Positions 26,907 to 35,416 of a stretch of DNA of 64,000 bases are shown one piece after another (the stretch's first letter is position 1; each line of letters starts with the position of its first letter). The position numbers and the translations under genes are program-made. Origin of the DNA: Haloarcula litorea. GTDB taxonomy: Archaea > Halobacteriota > Halobacteria > Halobacteriales > Haloarculaceae. The notes below the pieces were generated by a model that had not been told where the DNA came from, did no database searches, and saw only the letters and a program-made list of their open reading frames with translations. The stretch spans positions 1,302,001-1,366,000 of the forward strand of contig NZ_CP119779.1 of assembly GCF_029338195.1 (NCBI RefSeq), in the 5' to 3' direction.

Positions 26907-27845
26907 GTGGGACTATTCGACGACGAAGACGACGAGATCACAGATAAGATACTTGAAAAACAGGATCTGGACAAGGCTGCGAAAGACCTAAAGTCGAAGA
27001 CGGAAAGCGAGCTCGACCAGGGAAGCGTCAACAAGTACAATCTGCGAGATATCCTTGATCGACGTCGAAGCCACGCCAGCCAGATTGAGGACGCGGCGTC
27101 GACGAAGGCAGATTTAGCTTTAGAGAAATACGAAGACTTGGAGCAACGGCGGAAAGAAGAAGACTTCCAGACAAACTTGGATAGGAACGCTGTTGACGTG
27201 GATGACTGGGAAGATGCGTTAGAAGTTAACCGGCACTATCGGCAGCTGGTTTCCCGCCTTGCGTTGGCGTTGAAGGTCTACAAGGATCAGGATGACCTGC
27301 TGAGTGACGCTATCGATCTGCAGCAGATGAGGCAGGACGAGTCCAAAGTTATGGAGATGACCAAGAAGTACGTGAACGAGAGCCAGAATCAGTTCCAGAC
27401 TATGAGTCGGGACATGGTTGACGAAATAACTGAATCAGTCGAGAGTCTCGAAGAGGAACTGACTGAGAACCACGTCGAGGTCTCTAAGAATATGAAGGAG
27501 GCTGCCGAAGCCTTGGAATCTGCTGCCGGTCAGATCAACACGCCTGAGTCGAATCCAGCAACAGGCTCGACGTCAGCTTCGGTAGATACTGAGCAACAGC
27601 AGGTGTCGATAAACCAGACTGATACAACCCAGTCTAAGGATCAAACCGAGGATCAGGAGAAGGATCTGAGCGACCTCACCAGTTTACAGGAAGATCTCTA
27701 CGAACTGGTTGACGAAAACCCGGGACAAGATCTAGAGTGGTATGCGGACGAACTGGGGAAACAGGAGCACATCCTGAAGGGACAGGTCACGAACATCCAG
27801 AAGAAAGGCTTCGAAAACTTCGGACAGAGAATCGAGGGCATCTAA
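26907..27845 (+). CDS. Acidic helical protein
   Basis: GTG at 26907 gives 312 residues, with AGGTGA eight bases upstream. The N-terminus MGLFDDEDDE is shared in style with the ATPase gene (GLFEHAIQ). The protein is almost wholly helical and acidic, with long heptad-like stretches (residues about 35-200) and a low-complexity Ser/Thr/Gln linker around 215-250, ending in a small C-terminal helical unit. It could be a scaffold or peripheral membrane protein. Family unknown. Confidence 0.65.
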   Translation: MGLFDDEDDEITDKILEKQDLDKAAKDLKSKTESELDQGSVNKYNLRDILDRRRSHASQIEDAASTKADLALEKYEDLEQRRKEEDFQTNLDRNAVDVDDWEDALEVNRHYRQLVSRLALALKVYKDQDDLLSDAIDLQQMRQDESKVMEMTKKYVNESQNQFQTMSRDMVDEITESVESLEEELTENHVEVSKNMKEAAEALESAAGQINTPESNPATGSTSASVDTEQQQVSINQTDTTQSKDQTEDQEKDLSDLTSLQEDLYELVDENPGQDLEWYADELGKQEHILKGQVTNIQKKGFENFGQRIEGI

Positions 27846-27876
27846 CCCTCTCTCTCTTCCACTCTGGTGATCTGGT

Positions 27877-28275
27877 CTGGTACTGATAATTCGAAAGCTG
27901 CGGGACAACAGGGCGCAGAAGGACGTCAAATACGACGACCTGCCCGAGAAACTAGTAAAAAGGACAACCACTGTTGATTATACAGACAGCAGCAGCTTCC
28001 AGAACCACCGTTACAGGGTAGCGGAATACGAAGCAGGTACGGAACCGGTCCAAGGAAAGTACATCAAGGACGTTACAAAGTACAAGGGACCGGTAGACGA
28101 GGCACCTATCCAGATCTACTCGGTAGAGAACGGAAAACCAGTGATAGACGAAGAAAGGCTGGTCCACGAGATATACCAGGAATACGGAGAAGGAAGAGTC
28201 AACGTCTACAAATTCGGCGGAAACCCTCCAATCGAATCGATATTCGAGAACAAGTTCATAAAGAAGATACTATGA
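27877..28275 (+). CDS. Hypothetical protein with probable CUG start
   Basis: The frame is open from CTG at 27877 to TGA at 28275 (132 residues) with no ATG, GTG or TTG that would keep its N-terminus. TGGTGAT at 27865-27871 stands exactly 5 nt before the CTG. The sequence begins LVLIIRKLRDNRAQKD and has a soluble alpha/beta composition (VAEYEAGTEPVQGKYIKD, IQIYSVENGKPVIDEERL). Its stop overlaps the next ATG as ATGA. Family unknown. Confidence 0.65.
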   Translation: MVLIIRKLRDNRAQKDVKYDDLPEKLVKRTTTVDYTDSSSFQNHRYRVAEYEAGTEPVQGKYIKDVTKYKGPVDEAPIQIYSVENGKPVIDEERLVHEIYQEYGEGRVNVYKFGGNPPIESIFENKFIKKIL

Positions 28276-28451
28276 TCGAAATTGCTCAGACCCATCTCCT
28301 AATCGCATTTGCAGTCTTCCTAATCGTACAAGCAGCAGGCCTGATCAGAGGCCTCAAGCACGGAGGACCTCTCGTAGGCTACTTCGTCTTCACACTGCTC
28401 GGTGCCGGAGCCGGATATTTCATCCTCGTAACACTGCCACAGGTGATATAG
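28272..28451 (+). CDS. Small two-helix membrane protein
   Basis: ATG at 28272 gives 59 residues: MIEIAQTHLLIAFAVFLIV, a short basic loop (RGLKHGG), then a second hydrophobic helix (LVGYFVFTLLGAGAGYFIL). Both neighbours overlap or abut it, so it is part of the operon. Small two-helix proteins of this size resemble the accessory membrane components of archaeal DNA-transfer systems, but there is no sequence motif to prove it. Confidence 0.6.
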   Translation: MIEIAQTHLLIAFAVFLIVQAAGLIRGLKHGGPLVGYFVFTLLGAGAGYFILVTLPQVI

Positions 28452-28453
28452 CT

Positions 28454-29050
28454 ATCAGACTGAAAGACGCCAAAATCTACGCAGCAGCAATCTTCCTCTT
28501 CCTACTCGGCAACTTCTACACAGGGCTGATTCCCTGGAGCTGGATTTTCGGACTATCAACGATAGTCGGAGGGGCTGTAGCTTACTACAACTGGGATCAG
28601 GAGGCCTTCGGGTTCGACTCTGATCGGAAGACTGTGAAGGTCAAACCGGTGGAGGCTCCGAAAAAGCTGAACAAGAAAGTGCTGAAGGCCTCTGGTTACA
28701 GGCCTCTCAACTTGGATAAGACACACGACGATAACCGGGATTTCCACACTGACTCCAGATGGGTGAGGGTCGACGGTGAGAAACACTTGATGTACGGGAT
28801 AATCGGAAGGCCGCGAAACACGAAGAAGCGTGAGATACTCGCGTACATCTACGATCTCTCAGACGACCAAATCAGGAAGTACAGCGGAGACATCCACGAC
28901 CCGGAAGGCAGAATCAACCCGTTCAAAGGAAAATACAGCTGGCTGCAAGCAGAAGGCGTCACAGCGAAGCGGAAGGAGTCTGGTAGAGGGAACAAAATCG
29001 AGATTAATCAGGGACCGCCTCGGGAAGAGGCCTCATCCGAGGGAAACTGA
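28454..29050 (+). CDS. Membrane-anchored protein with probable AUC start
   Basis: ATC at 28454 stands 6 nt after AGGTGAT and only 2 nt after the previous stop. It gives 198 residues. The N-terminal hairpin of two helices (KIYAAAIFLFLLGNFY and WIFGLSTIVGGAVAYY) would be lost if translation began at the first GTG (28634), so the upstream start is preferred. The soluble rest has PKKLNKKVLKASGYRPLN and a C-terminal basic tail. Family unknown. Confidence 0.65.
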   Translation: MRLKDAKIYAAAIFLFLLGNFYTGLIPWSWIFGLSTIVGGAVAYYNWDQEAFGFDSDRKTVKVKPVEAPKKLNKKVLKASGYRPLNLDKTHDDNRDFHTDSRWVRVDGEKHLMYGIIGRPRNTKKREILAYIYDLSDDQIRKYSGDIHDPEGRINPFKGKYSWLQAEGVTAKRKESGRGNKIEINQGPPREEASSEGN

Positions 29051-29114
29051 TATCCTCTTCAAACATCTTTTAAAAGGAGTTAATGGCAATTATTCAATAC
29101 TAGGGTGATACCTG

Positions 29115-30452
29115 ATAGGACTTTTCGAACATGCGATCCAGGCAGGAGCAGACAAATATCGGAAGTACAGTCAAGAGGAAGAAGAAATCGATGTCGACTA
29201 CAACGGCAGGCTTCCGATCGCCTACGAGGTCGAGTCTGGAGACACCGTCAATATCGAGTTGACGGATACAACGAGGATACTGCTTGTAGCTCCCACAGGG
29301 CGTGGAAAGACAGTAGCGGGGAAACGGATTGTCTCCACAGCTTACGACGACGGCTGGACTCCCATCCACTTCTCTGACGTCAAGAATGACTTCCAGTCAA
29401 TCTCCTACGCCGGCGGAGCCTCAAAGCAGATGATCGAAACGATGGGCTTGGTAGAAGGTGAGGAACCTCACGCCATCCCCCGGAAACTGTTCCAGCCGAA
29501 GTTCCTCGTCGAGGATTACCAGAACGGGAAACCGTCCTACATCGAGCAGTTCACACTCGGTTTCGAGGACATCACGAAATCTGACCTGATGTTCCTGCTC
29601 GATTTCAACAGCGAACCACAGAAACAGGTCTTCGACAACCTGCTTGGAGATCTCAACATAGAGGACGAGAACTTCACCTCGCTGAAAGCCAAGCTGGACA
29701 ACGTTGAGATCGACTACGCGGACAATCTCAAAGGCCCGATCAAGAGGACGTTGAACAGCTTGGAGAACAGCAAGATCCTCGCCTCGCACCTGAGGAAGAA
29801 CCCGTTCAACTACATCGAGTGCTGGGAATGCCACGACTGCGGCGAATACGTTTGGAAAGAAGACAAGGGCGAACACGAGTTGAAGAACCACGAGCTCGAG
29901 GAGAAGAGAGCGGTCGTATCTCTCAGTCTCAAGCATTACGACAACTACACCTACGGCGATGAAGAGAAGTTCCAGTTCTACGTCGCGGTACTGATGAGGA
30001 ACTTCATTAAGGAAGTCAGGCGGGGGAATATCGAAGGCCCATTCATACTTTATGGGGATGAGTTCCACGAAGTTGCTGGCCGAGACACTGGCGACCTCGT
30101 CAAGAGGTACTTCCAGAAAATCCTCGATATCGCTGGACGTCAGGCGGATGTAGCAACGATCCTCAGCACGCAGCGTCCATCCAAACTGCCGTACCCGCAG
30201 AGCTCAGATCCCTACGATTTCGTGGGCGACACGACGCATATGTTCATCGGAGAAGGCCTGAACCCGGTGGATTGGAGAAAAGCGTTGAACTCGACTAACC
30301 TGTACGGACAGGGCGATAAGGAGAAGTGGAGGAAGAAGATCAACGACCTGAATCAGTACGAGTTCTTGTATGTGAACCCGGAGAAGCACGACGGCGTCGA
30401 GGACTGTCCTGTAGTACAGTTCTACAGCCCGTTGGTCAGGCATACCGGGTAG
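29115..30452 (+). CDS. HerA/VirB4-like ATPase, probable AUA start
   Basis: 445 residues when read from ATA at 29115, which is 5 nt after GGGTGAT. The first TTG (29259) would remove a conserved-looking 48-residue N-terminus (GLFEHAIQAGADKYRKY). Motifs are Walker A APTGRGKT (about 59-66), a CxxCxxC/His zinc-binding insertion near 236-258, Walker B ILYGDEFHE (Asp and Glu near 315), and STQRP near 351, typical of the HerA-FtsK superfamily. Such ATPases drive DNA through membranes in conjugation or into capsids. It is the only motor in the left-arm operon. Confidence 0.8.
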   Translation: MGLFEHAIQAGADKYRKYSQEEEEIDVDYNGRLPIAYEVESGDTVNIELTDTTRILLVAPTGRGKTVAGKRIVSTAYDDGWTPIHFSDVKNDFQSISYAGGASKQMIETMGLVEGEEPHAIPRKLFQPKFLVEDYQNGKPSYIEQFTLGFEDITKSDLMFLLDFNSEPQKQVFDNLLGDLNIEDENFTSLKAKLDNVEIDYADNLKGPIKRTLNSLENSKILASHLRKNPFNYIECWECHDCGEYVWKEDKGEHELKNHELEEKRAVVSLSLKHYDNYTYGDEEKFQFYVAVLMRNFIKEVRRGNIEGPFILYGDEFHEVAGRDTGDLVKRYFQKILDIAGRQADVATILSTQRPSKLPYPQSSDPYDFVGDTTHMFIGEGLNPVDWRKALNSTNLYGQGDKEKWRKKINDLNQYEFLYVNPEKHDGVEDCPVVQFYSPLVRHTG

Positions 30453-30464
30453 CCGTCTGCCGGT

Positions 30465-30473
30465 TTTTTAAGT
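30465..30473 (+). promoter_or_regulatory. Promoter of the TTAAGTAGTA type
   Basis: TTTTTTAAG at 30465-30473 followed by TAGTA stands 29 bp before ATG 30502, fitting a leaderless promoter. The string TTAAGTAGTA is repeated at 34548-34557, and a close form (ATAAGCAGTAG) at 33237-33247, so it looks like an element-specific promoter class. Confidence 0.5.
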
Positions 30474-30501
30474 AGTATCTCCACATTCCTAATTAGATAA
30501 A

Positions 30502-30669
30502 ATGGCTGAGAAGTATCGATGCCTGGTCCAGTGCAGAGGATGCGGAGAAGAATACAGAACAGATCCAAAGGATGATCGCTCCGCACCTAACCGTCACTAC
30601 AAAACCCGTGAAGACGGCTGTGGCAGCACCGATACCTCAGTCATAGACTCGTGGCCGGTGAACGACTGA
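30502..30669 (+). CDS. Zinc-knuckle microprotein
   Basis: ATG at 30502 gives 55 residues. CRGCGEEY near residue 12 is a clear CxxC knuckle, and a second half-site is REDGCGST near residue 38, with a further Cys at position 7. The composition is hydrophilic. It starts a sub-operon driven by the promoter at 30465 and ends 1 bp before the GTG of the next gene. Function unknown. Confidence 0.55.
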   Translation: MAEKYRCLVQCRGCGEEYRTDPKDDRSAPNRHYKTREDGCGSTDTSVIDSWPVND

Positions 30670-30670
30670 A

Positions 30671-30964
30671 GTGGTACTCGACTCGATCATACAGCTGGCT
30701 TTCCAGAACCCCGAGGCAACAGTTGCAGCTGCCTACATCGTAGCTGCTCTGTTGAGCATCGACAGGGTCCCAGCACGAGTACCGGTCATCCGAAGTCTGT
30801 ACGTAACAGGTGCATTGGTCCTGGCTGCATCCGGATTCTACTTTTTCGCAGTCCCCACACCAAGTACAGGTCTTCAACGGCTGTTCGCCGCGATCACGAA
30901 CGGCATCTTCGTCGGATTCGGTCTGGTAGCAGTCAAGAAAATAATCGATATCAAAGCAGGGTGA
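30671..30964 (+). CDS. Small three-helix membrane protein
   Basis: GTG at 30671 gives 97 residues with three hydrophobic segments: TVAAAYIVAALLSIDRV, LYVTGALVLAASGFYFF and AITNGIFVGFGLVAVKKI. The stop TGA lies inside GGGTGAT, the Shine-Dalgarno sequence of the next gene, so translation is probably coupled. It resembles the small integral membrane subunits of archaeal DNA-transfer systems only in size and topology. Confidence 0.6.
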   Translation: MVLDSIIQLAFQNPEATVAAAYIVAALLSIDRVPARVPVIRSLYVTGALVLAASGFYFFAVPTPSTGLQRLFAAITNGIFVGFGLVAVKKIIDIKAG

Positions 30965-30970
30965 TACAGA

Positions 30971-31273
30971 ATCAATAGTAGACGGAAAGGCTCGACAGCA
31001 TTCAAGGTAGTTTCAGGGATTGCAGTCTTAGTTCTTGGAGCGTTGGTTATCGGCTCTGCACTCAATCTTGGCCCTCTGAGCAGTGTTGTAACTACAGAGG
31101 ACGGGTGCTGGCACAAGATCCAGCAGAACAACCAGACCTTCGACTCAGAAAAACAGCTCAGAGACTACGCCTCAGAGAGAGGTGTCTCGATACCTTCCAG
31201 TGCCTCCTTCAAAATCATCAACGGCACCCTGTATCAGGAGGCCGAATGCGTAGGTGAAATCACGAGTGGATAA
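30971..31273 (+). CDS. Secreted or anchored small protein with probable AUC start
   Basis: ATC at 30971 is 5 nt after GGGTGAT and gives 100 residues. A basic N-terminus (NSRRKGSTAFK) precedes one membrane helix (VVSGIAVLVLGALVIGSAL), and the rest is extracellular with two cysteines (DGCWHKIQ and EAECVGE) that may form a disulfide. The first TTG or GTG choice (31043) would cut the helix in half. It overlaps the start of the large glycoprotein gene by 8 bp. Confidence 0.65.
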   Translation: MNSRRKGSTAFKVVSGIAVLVLGALVIGSALNLGPLSSVVTTEDGCWHKIQQNNQTFDSEKQLRDYASERGVSIPSSASFKIINGTLYQEAECVGEITSG

Positions 31274-33221
31274 CGGTTGGAAGGCCTCAATAGCAGCAGT
31301 TTCTCTTCTACTGTTTACTTCGTTAGCAGCTGCGGGTACCACGTCCGTTGACAGTGTTAAGTACAAGAGCAACAGCGAGTTCTTCGACGGAGAAGTTCTC
31401 CAGGCCGGTTACGTCTCGAACTTTGCGACCGATGAAATCGACGTATATCTCGGATCCAGTGAAATTGAGAGCAGGACCGGTGCAACCGCAGAAGAAGATC
31501 TGACGTTGAGTGTTTCTCACCAGAATACCTACGCTCGATACCCGGCACAGGACACCGGGTTGGACAAGATCTACGGCTGGGACGGAATCAGTACTACAGT
31601 CAGTTCCAAAGAAAAACTGTGGAACTGGGTTACCTCGAACTGTGCCGACCTGAACGACGCACAGACCTACACAGTCGACGGATGGGGAACAACCGACGTC
31701 GAGGCCTACGGAAACAGGTGGTACGACTACTGGAGTGGAACCTACAAGTATGATATCTACTGTTTCAGGAAGAATGGATACTACGGAGCTGTCGCGGATA
31801 TAGGTTCACCTGACGAAATCTTCCGCACTGAGTGGAGGCTGCAGGCCGGAAACAAGAATCCGCAGACAGCCATAATTACAAATGGGGACGGCGGATCAGG
31901 TGTCGTCTCAAACCTTGGCCGGTATGCGAAGGTGAAGTGGCAAGGCAACCTCGAAACCGGTGAGAACCCTCCGCTCGTCGACGACGAACTGGCCCTCCAC
32001 GGGAACAACTACGAGAACGGTTGGAGGATCATCAGCGAGAGAAGATACAACAATTACTGGAGCTACGTTGCGAACTCGGGTCCTAATCTTCTACAGGACT
32101 GGGCTTCAGGAGCAGCTTCCGAGAGCTACATTGAGAGCCAGATGAACGGGAAGGCTGAGAACGCCCAGCAGAAGTACAGCAGTTCACCTCTTGCCAATGC
32201 AGAGGTCTTGGACTCGAGCTTCCAGAGTGGAGCGTTCAAAGTCGATATGGATCGCAGCTTGGCCTACCCCGAGTTCAATGTCTACGTCGATGCAGGCGAG
32301 AGCGGATACATCTCCGTCTCGAAGCCTGTCGGAAAGCCGAAGATCATCTCCAGTGACGGAGCAAGTTTCGGAGAGCTCAGCAACGGCAGGATCTCTGTCG
32401 ATGTGAAGAACGTCGGTCAGGCTGAAGGCAGTTTCTCGGCCCGTGCTGGCAGCTGTAGTCAGTACTTCCAGGCGGATGCTCTTCAGAACACGAAGACGGT
32501 TGCTCCTGGTGAGACTGTTTCCTACAGCTTCCGGGTCACATTCACCTCGACAAGTATGACTCAAGCCCAGTACAGTGGGCAGTGCAGTATCACTGTGGAG
32601 GATACTGGTGCTGGTAACGAGGTTTCGACCAGTGTCTCGGTTGAGGCCACGCAGCAGTCAGAGTGTACCCAAGGCAAGGAGATTGTGAAGCAGAAGGATG
32701 GTAACGACGTCATCTACAGTTGTCCGAACGGTCTCAAAATTCAGAAGCAGGATACCTGTACAGGAGAATTGGAGGCTGTCTACATCAACGACGATGTCCA
32801 GTACCAGTGCAGAAAGCCCGGTACGACAACTTCCAGTGGAGGCCTGTTCGGTAAACGGTTCACTGTTCCAGGTACCAGTACTCAGCTGAGTAATCCTCTG
32901 AATGCTTTCGGGAATATCCTGAGCGGTGACGCGAATGCGTTGAACTGGTTCCAAGTGTTCGTGACATTCATCACTTTCCTCGGCGGATTCACTTTGGTTG
33001 GGATCAAGCTCGGTAAACTTGTTGACGGACTGGCGACAGAGTTCATCCCGGTCAAGGATTCCCACGTTAGGCTGGTGATCGGTCTTCTCGGCGGAGGAAT
33101 GATCGCGATAGGAGTGTATCAGTTGGTGACGGATCCGTTAGGGCTCGCGGCCACGGTACTGGGATTCCTTGTAGTGGGTTATCTGTATGTGAGTGCCAGT
33201 ACTCCGGACATCGAACTTTGA
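31266..33221 (+). CDS. Large surface glycoprotein with C-terminal membrane helices
   Basis: GTG at 31266 gives 651 residues; an in-frame GTG at 31254 lies within the AGGTGA Shine-Dalgarno sequence. The signal peptide (ASIAAVSLLLFTSLAAA) is followed by a beta-rich ectodomain with a few sequons and cysteine pairs (ECTQGKEIV, YSCPNGLK, QDTCTGE). Three helices follow at the C-terminus (FVTFITFLGGFTLVGIKL, LVIGLLGGGMIAIGVYQL, VLGFLVVGYLYVSAS). It is a candidate spike or adhesin of the left-arm module. Confidence 0.7.
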   Translation: MDNGWKASIAAVSLLLFTSLAAAGTTSVDSVKYKSNSEFFDGEVLQAGYVSNFATDEIDVYLGSSEIESRTGATAEEDLTLSVSHQNTYARYPAQDTGLDKIYGWDGISTTVSSKEKLWNWVTSNCADLNDAQTYTVDGWGTTDVEAYGNRWYDYWSGTYKYDIYCFRKNGYYGAVADIGSPDEIFRTEWRLQAGNKNPQTAIITNGDGGSGVVSNLGRYAKVKWQGNLETGENPPLVDDELALHGNNYENGWRIISERRYNNYWSYVANSGPNLLQDWASGAASESYIESQMNGKAENAQQKYSSSPLANAEVLDSSFQSGAFKVDMDRSLAYPEFNVYVDAGESGYISVSKPVGKPKIISSDGASFGELSNGRISVDVKNVGQAEGSFSARAGSCSQYFQADALQNTKTVAPGETVSYSFRVTFTSTSMTQAQYSGQCSITVEDTGAGNEVSTSVSVEATQQSECTQGKEIVKQKDGNDVIYSCPNGLKIQKQDTCTGELEAVYINDDVQYQCRKPGTTTSSGGLFGKRFTVPGTSTQLSNPLNAFGNILSGDANALNWFQVFVTFITFLGGFTLVGIKLGKLVDGLATEFIPVKDSHVRLVIGLLGGGMIAIGVYQLVTDPLGLAATVLGFLVVGYLYVSASTPDIEL

Positions 33222-33232
33222 CCTCTACCGGG

Positions 33233-33247
33233 TTTTATAAGCAGTAG
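33233..33247 (+). promoter_or_regulatory. Promoter, TTTTATAA with AGCAGTAG
   Basis: TTTTATAA at 33233-33240 runs into GCAGTAG at 33241-33247. ATG 33268 lies about 30 bp downstream, fitting a leaderless transcript that would also cover the highly translated gene at 33550. Confidence 0.5.
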
Positions 33248-33267
33248 TTTTCAATTCGTAGATAGGA

Positions 33268-33519
33268 ATGTATCCTTTTTCCCAAAATCCCTCAAAGGCA
33301 GGCAGAGAACAAATACGGGATCTGCCTGGAGAAGGTTTCGACCTCAGCTATTCGGATCTGTCACAGGGCCAGTATCACGAACGCTCTGGTTCGATGGCCT
33401 GGAGCCGGCCATTTGAGAACCGGAGTGAACCACATACGCCTGGCAGCGGCGACTCCGATAGCACTTCTGAATTATTTGGGTCGGAAGCCTGTTCTCCAGT
33501 TGATCCTGTCTCTGTCTGA
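33268..33519 (+). CDS. Small hydrophilic protein
   Basis: ATG at 33268 gives 83 residues rich in Ser, Gly and acidic residues (DLPGEGFDLSYSDLSQG). There is no hydrophobic segment. It lies between the promoter at 33233 and the strong Shine-Dalgarno sequence of 33550. The odd composition leaves room for doubt that it is made into protein; it could instead be a leader. Family unknown. Confidence 0.4.
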   Translation: MYPFSQNPSKAGREQIRDLPGEGFDLSYSDLSQGQYHERSGSMAWSRPFENRSEPHTPGSGDSDSTSELFGSEACSPVDPVSV

Positions 33520-33549
33520 CCCTACACCGCAGGAGGTGACAAATTACAC

Positions 33550-34482
33550 ATGGCTACTGGAAAACAGCTTATCGGAGGAATATCCGTAGCATTCGTTCTC
33601 GGAGCCCTCGTCGTTGGAGGTGCCACAGGCAACCTGCCGTTTATGAGTTCAGCAAATTCAGATCCAGCAGATAACGGCTCAAACCCTGGTCCTAACGTAG
33701 CAACCGGAGATGAAGCAACAGTCTCCATCGCAGCATTCTCCCAGACCTCAGACTCAAACAATCAGGTAGCAACAACTGCCCACGCCTGGAGGATCGGTGA
33801 CAGCGAAACATACGACTTAGGAAGTGCATCCGCAGGCGCAGACAGCAGAGCAAGCTACACTGAGTTCGTAACAGGAACCACAGCAAAGGTAACTGCATTC
33901 GACAGTACCTACGACTACGGAGTTGTCAAGGAGAAATTCGTTGACCAAGTCAGCGAGCTTGTCAACATCAAGGTCTGGCAAGGAGTATCTCCGTCCAACG
34001 TCGGCGTGACGTTCTTCGGACCGAACGGGAACACCGTTTCATCCGTAGATCTATCCGCTGATGAGAGAGTAACCCTGGACGGTATGCAGGTCGGCGTCAA
34101 CGTCGACGACAGAGCATACAACCCAAAGGTTGTCCTCGTCAACAAAGTGGATGGCTCCAACCTGAGCAAGGTCTCAATGCCTAACGCAGAGAAGATAGCA
34201 ATGCCAAACTCTGCACCTGACAGATTCGACAAGGCCTACGCAGTATATCCAGCAACAGAAGACAAGGAACCACTGCTCACAGCTTACGAGAAAGAGAAGT
34301 CAGGCGCTATTGTCTTGAAGGCAGATGCTGACGGTACTTCCGGCGAGAGCCTGGAGTTCGCAGTCCTCGACTCTGCTCCATACATCGAAGGAAACGAAGT
34401 CAAGTGGGGCGTCGAGAACGCAGCTACACCTGCTCAGGACACCGGTGTTTCGATGGTCACTTCGAGCATCACGCTCAACTAA
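33550..34482 (+). CDS. Secreted or membrane-tethered major structural protein candidate
   Basis: 310 residues from ATG at 33550. It has the fullest Shine-Dalgarno sequence of the element (AGGAGGTGA at 33532-33540) and rather uniform codon use, suggesting strong expression. An N-terminal helix (LIGGISVAFVLGALVVGG) is followed by a low-complexity Asn/Gly/Pro stretch and a beta-rich domain (VNIKVWQGVSPSNVGVTF, RVTLDGMQVGVNVDD). The layout fits a major virion or pilus-like protein. No family is recognised. Confidence 0.6.
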   Translation: MATGKQLIGGISVAFVLGALVVGGATGNLPFMSSANSDPADNGSNPGPNVATGDEATVSIAAFSQTSDSNNQVATTAHAWRIGDSETYDLGSASAGADSRASYTEFVTGTTAKVTAFDSTYDYGVVKEKFVDQVSELVNIKVWQGVSPSNVGVTFFGPNGNTVSSVDLSADERVTLDGMQVGVNVDDRAYNPKVVLVNKVDGSNLSKVSMPNAEKIAMPNSAPDRFDKAYAVYPATEDKEPLLTAYEKEKSGAIVLKADADGTSGESLEFAVLDSAPYIEGNEVKWGVENAATPAQDTGVSMVTSSITLN

Positions 34483-34544
34483 AAGTGTCCGTCTCTGAAC
34501 ACCTGCGTCCAAAATAACTTCCCTTTCCTTTTTTCTCCCTTTCT

Positions 34545-34557
34545 TTCTTAAGTAGTA
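34545..34557 (+). promoter_or_regulatory. Promoter of the TTAAGTAGTA type
   Basis: TTCTTAAGTAGTA at 34545-34557 repeats the promoter string at 30465-30478 and precedes ATG 34600 by about 43 bp. A pyrimidine-rich run just before it (34521-34547) may terminate transcription of the 33550 gene. Confidence 0.45.
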
Positions 34558-34599
34558 GATCCTCATTTTCAGTTGTACGAGAGGTCGAAGTAGTTCTGT

Positions 34600-35199
34600 A
34601 TGTCTCTAATCGCAAAGCTGCTCGAAGTCACGTTAGAGGACTGGATATACCTCGGATTCGCAGCTGTCCTGGTATCCGGCGGATTCGTCTATACGATGTA
34701 CACTAACTCTAACTTCGATGCCCAGACCCGTTTTGTGATGCGTGAAGGCCTCGATGCGTTTGATGACGGCCAAGCACCTGTCTTGACATTCCCCGCCGAA
34801 GAGATTGAAGAGCTGAATAATGTTGGTGCCGCTAGCATCGGTTACAACGCTGCGGATGAGCGCTTGTTCTGTATGAAGGTGGAGGACAAGGAGGTGACTC
34901 GGCTACGGCTTGTGGATGATATCACGAAGTCGAAGCACGATGCTGTCGCTGGCAGATGCTCAACGCTGTTCAGCTCCGCTCCCTTTGACGGTATACTCCA
35001 CACGCACCCAGATTTCAATCAACGGCTTTCTGAGGAGGACAAGGATTTGGAGTCTGACTTGGATTGGAGTTGTCTGATGTATGATCAGGTGGTGCAGCTT
35101 GAGGGAGAGGTTGGAGGCCTGAAGTGTTGGAAGATAGTGGATACGCCTGATGGCCACGAGTTCGAACCCGTAGAGATCGGGATCAAGGCCTCGGGTTGA
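34600..35199 (+). CDS. Membrane-anchored JAMM metalloprotease
   Basis: 199 residues. An N-terminal helix (residues 15-33, WIYLGFAAVLVSGGFVY) anchors a cytoplasmic or extracellular JAB/MPN domain. The zinc motif HTHPDFNQRLSEED (His134, His136, Ser144, Asp147) fits the HxH-x7-SxxD signature. The upstream catalytic Glu may be one of those at 86-87 or 67-68. JAMM enzymes cleave isopeptide bonds, such as those to ubiquitin-like SAMPs in haloarchaea, or act as protein-processing proteases. It is next to the candidate major structural protein. Confidence 0.75.
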   Translation: MSLIAKLLEVTLEDWIYLGFAAVLVSGGFVYTMYTNSNFDAQTRFVMREGLDAFDDGQAPVLTFPAEEIEELNNVGAASIGYNAADERLFCMKVEDKEVTRLRLVDDITKSKHDAVAGRCSTLFSSAPFDGILHTHPDFNQRLSEEDKDLESDLDWSCLMYDQVVQLEGEVGGLKCWKIVDTPDGHEFEPVEIGIKASG

Positions 35200-35219
35200 T
35201 TCCGTACCTGGCCTTGGAT

Positions 35220-35250
35220 TTTAAAAAGTTCTAGTGGTAAACATGTACTA
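35220..35250 (+). promoter_or_regulatory. Promoter with CTAGTGGTAAA operator
   Basis: TTTAAAAAG near 35219-35228 is followed by CTAGTGGTAAACATGTACTA at 35231-35250, an imperfect inverted repeat (TAGT...ACTA). The same arrangement stands at 47827-47858. A short open frame starts at 35256. Confidence 0.6.
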
Positions 35251-35302
35251 ATACAATGGATCATTCAGGTAGACGCATCACCCACTAAGAGGCGAACCGT
35301 AT

Positions 35303-35386
35303 ATGACACGAACCAAACTACTTCTCGGACCTCAACTACAATCTTCTAAAACCCGTCAACAGTCCTCAAGACTCAGCAGGGCTTGA
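35303..35386 (+). CDS. Possible leader peptide
   Basis: ATG at 35303 gives 27 residues (MTRTKLLLGPQLQSSK onward), basic and without a family. A 10-codon frame (ATG 35256, MDHSGRRITH) precedes it. Either may be a leader for the glycosyltransferase gene at 35417, or simply chance; there is no Shine-Dalgarno sequence of note. Confidence 0.25.
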   Translation: MTRTKLLLGPQLQSSKTRQQSSRLSRA

Positions 35387-35416
35387 TACGCCATCAGTCA
35401 GGCGAAAAGCCCGGCG

